Assembly: GCA_005800965.1 (NCBI GenBank)
Contig: SYEA01000012.1
Coordinates: forward strand, 1 to 6,106
Direction of reading: 5' to 3'
DNA from: Actinomycetota bacterium
GTDB taxonomy: Bacteria > Actinomycetota > Acidimicrobiia > Acidimicrobiales > Ilumatobacteraceae
Length of the DNA stretch: 6,106 nt
Positions within the stretch are counted from its first letter, which is position 1, and each line of letters begins with the position of its first letter. The translations under genes and the position numbers were made by a program. Of the stretch, positions 5,356 through 6,106 are shown in pieces. Under the pieces are notes generated by a model. The model made no database searches, was not told the origin of the DNA, and saw nothing but the letters and a program-made list of their open reading frames with translations.

Positions 5356-6106
5356 ATGATGGTTCTGCGCCATGCTGGAGGGGTGCCATCCGGACCAAGG
5401 TCGCAACCCGAAGCATTACAACCGCGCAACTTGCGACCTGGATTGCGTCCTCGTATCGCCACGTACTTGGCACTCGCCACATTCGTGGCTGTCGTCATTC
5501 TCAGCGTTGTCACTTTTGCCGCCACCCGCAATTATCTGCTCAACACTTCGACGGCCGCCGCCCGCTCACAGGCAATCGCCAATGCCCAACTCGTACGGTC
5601 GCTCGTGGGCGCCAACCGCGCTGATGCCGGCGAAGTAGTCACCAATCTGCGCACCGAAGCCTCGGGGTTCGCCGTGCTACATCTGGGCGCCGAAGACCTT
5701 TTCTATGCGCAGGCACCACTCTCTTTTACTCAGTCGAACCTGCCATCGACATTCGTCAGCAACGCAATCGACGGAGTCAGCGGCATGCAGCGGGTGGAGT
5801 TTGCCGGGCGGCCTTACCAAGCAGTGGCGATCTCGATTCCCGCAATCGACGCAACGTACTTTGAAGTGTTTGCGATTAACGACGTGGCCGACACGCTCGG
5901 CACCATTCGCTCGACACTGATTGCTGCCGTACTCGGAATCACCGTGGTGGCCGGCGGTATCGGCTATTTGTTGAGCGGCAACGTACTGCAACCGTTGCGC
6001 CGCGTTACCCAGGCAGCGAGCACGATCGCAGCCGGAGCGCTGGCTACGCGACTGGAACCCGAATCCGATCCCGACCTGCAACAGCTCGTAGCGAGCTTCA
6101 ACGGCA
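5356..6106 (+). CDS. Membrane sensor histidine kinase, N-terminal part (cut by window end)
   Basis: Only the first 250 residues are visible, in the frame starting ATG-ATG at 5356/5359 after a stop at 5329-5331. Seen: an Arg-rich cytoplasmic tail (15-33), a first membrane helix (about 34-56), an extracytoplasmic domain of roughly 130 residues without recognisable motifs (57-186), a second membrane helix (about 187-206), and a HAMP linker from about 207 with NVLQPLRRVTQAASTIAAG, then LxTRLEPESDPDLQQLVASFNG (250). This is the usual layout of an extracytoplasmic-sensing kinase; the phosphoacceptor His and ATPase domain lie beyond the window, so the kinase call rests on this layout and on the divergent regulator. 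GTG at 5383 is a less likely start, because GGAGG lies only two bases before it. What it senses cannot be told; resemblance to MtrB is general only. Confidence 0.85.
   Translation, partial: MMVLRHAGGVPSGPRSQPEALQPRNLRPGLRPRIATYLALATFVAVVILSVVTFAATRNYLLNTSTAAARSQAIANAQLVRSLVGANRADAGEVVTNLRTEASGFAVLHLGAEDLFYAQAPLSFTQSNLPSTFVSNAIDGVSGMQRVEFAGRPYQAVAISIPAIDATYFEVFAINDVADTLGTIRSTLIAAVLGITVVAGGIGYLLSGNVLQPLRRVTQAASTIAAGALATRLEPESDPDLQQLVASFNG

Noticed and set aside
5163..5638. Plus-strand frames of 153 and 88 residues over the regulator start and kinase 5' end
   Set aside because: They lie in other frames from the kinase, whose membrane helices and HAMP region define the real frame from 5356.

Overview
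The window reads as chromosomal DNA of a moderately GC-rich actinobacterium. My best guess is the class Acidimicrobiia. That is an inference from three things: a recO / cis-prenyltransferase / glyS neighbourhood like that of other Actinobacteria, an actinobacterial-type DinG helicase, and a response regulator close to MtrA. There are no RNA genes, CRISPR arrays, insertion sequences or phage genes. The sequence is densely coding, with two short divergent promoter regions as the only non-coding gaps.

Layout. Three genes point left (minus strand, positions 1884 down to 1): a short degenerate cis-prenyltransferase homologue, recO, and the 5' part of glyS, which runs off the window. A spacer of 47 bases separates them from a rightward pair, uppS (undecaprenyl diphosphate synthase type) and a DinG-type iron-sulphur helicase, which overlap as ATGA. 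The helicase ends tail to tail, with a 4-base overlap, against a leftward MtrA-like response regulator. About 144 bases further on, a rightward membrane sensor histidine kinase begins and is cut by the window end. That last spacer contains a strong hairpin.

The notable system is the divergent pair of cis-prenyltransferase genes. The rightward protein keeps every substrate and catalytic residue of the family, but it lacks the C-terminal RxG motif and has Arg where the family has the Glu equivalent to E. coli Glu213. The leftward protein has lost the catalytic Asp, the pyrophosphate-binding Arg residues and the N-terminal signature, but it keeps exactly that Glu and the C-terminal RRFGG. This is the same division of labour as in the eukaryotic DHDDS/NgBR (Rer2/Nus1) heteromer. 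I therefore infer that the two proteins form a heteromeric cis-prenyltransferase making the polyprenyl carrier lipid for cell-wall synthesis. Bacterial enzymes of this family are normally homodimers, so this would be unusual.

The other genes are housekeeping (RecO in recombinational repair, glycyl-tRNA synthetase, DinG helicase) or signalling (the two-component pair).
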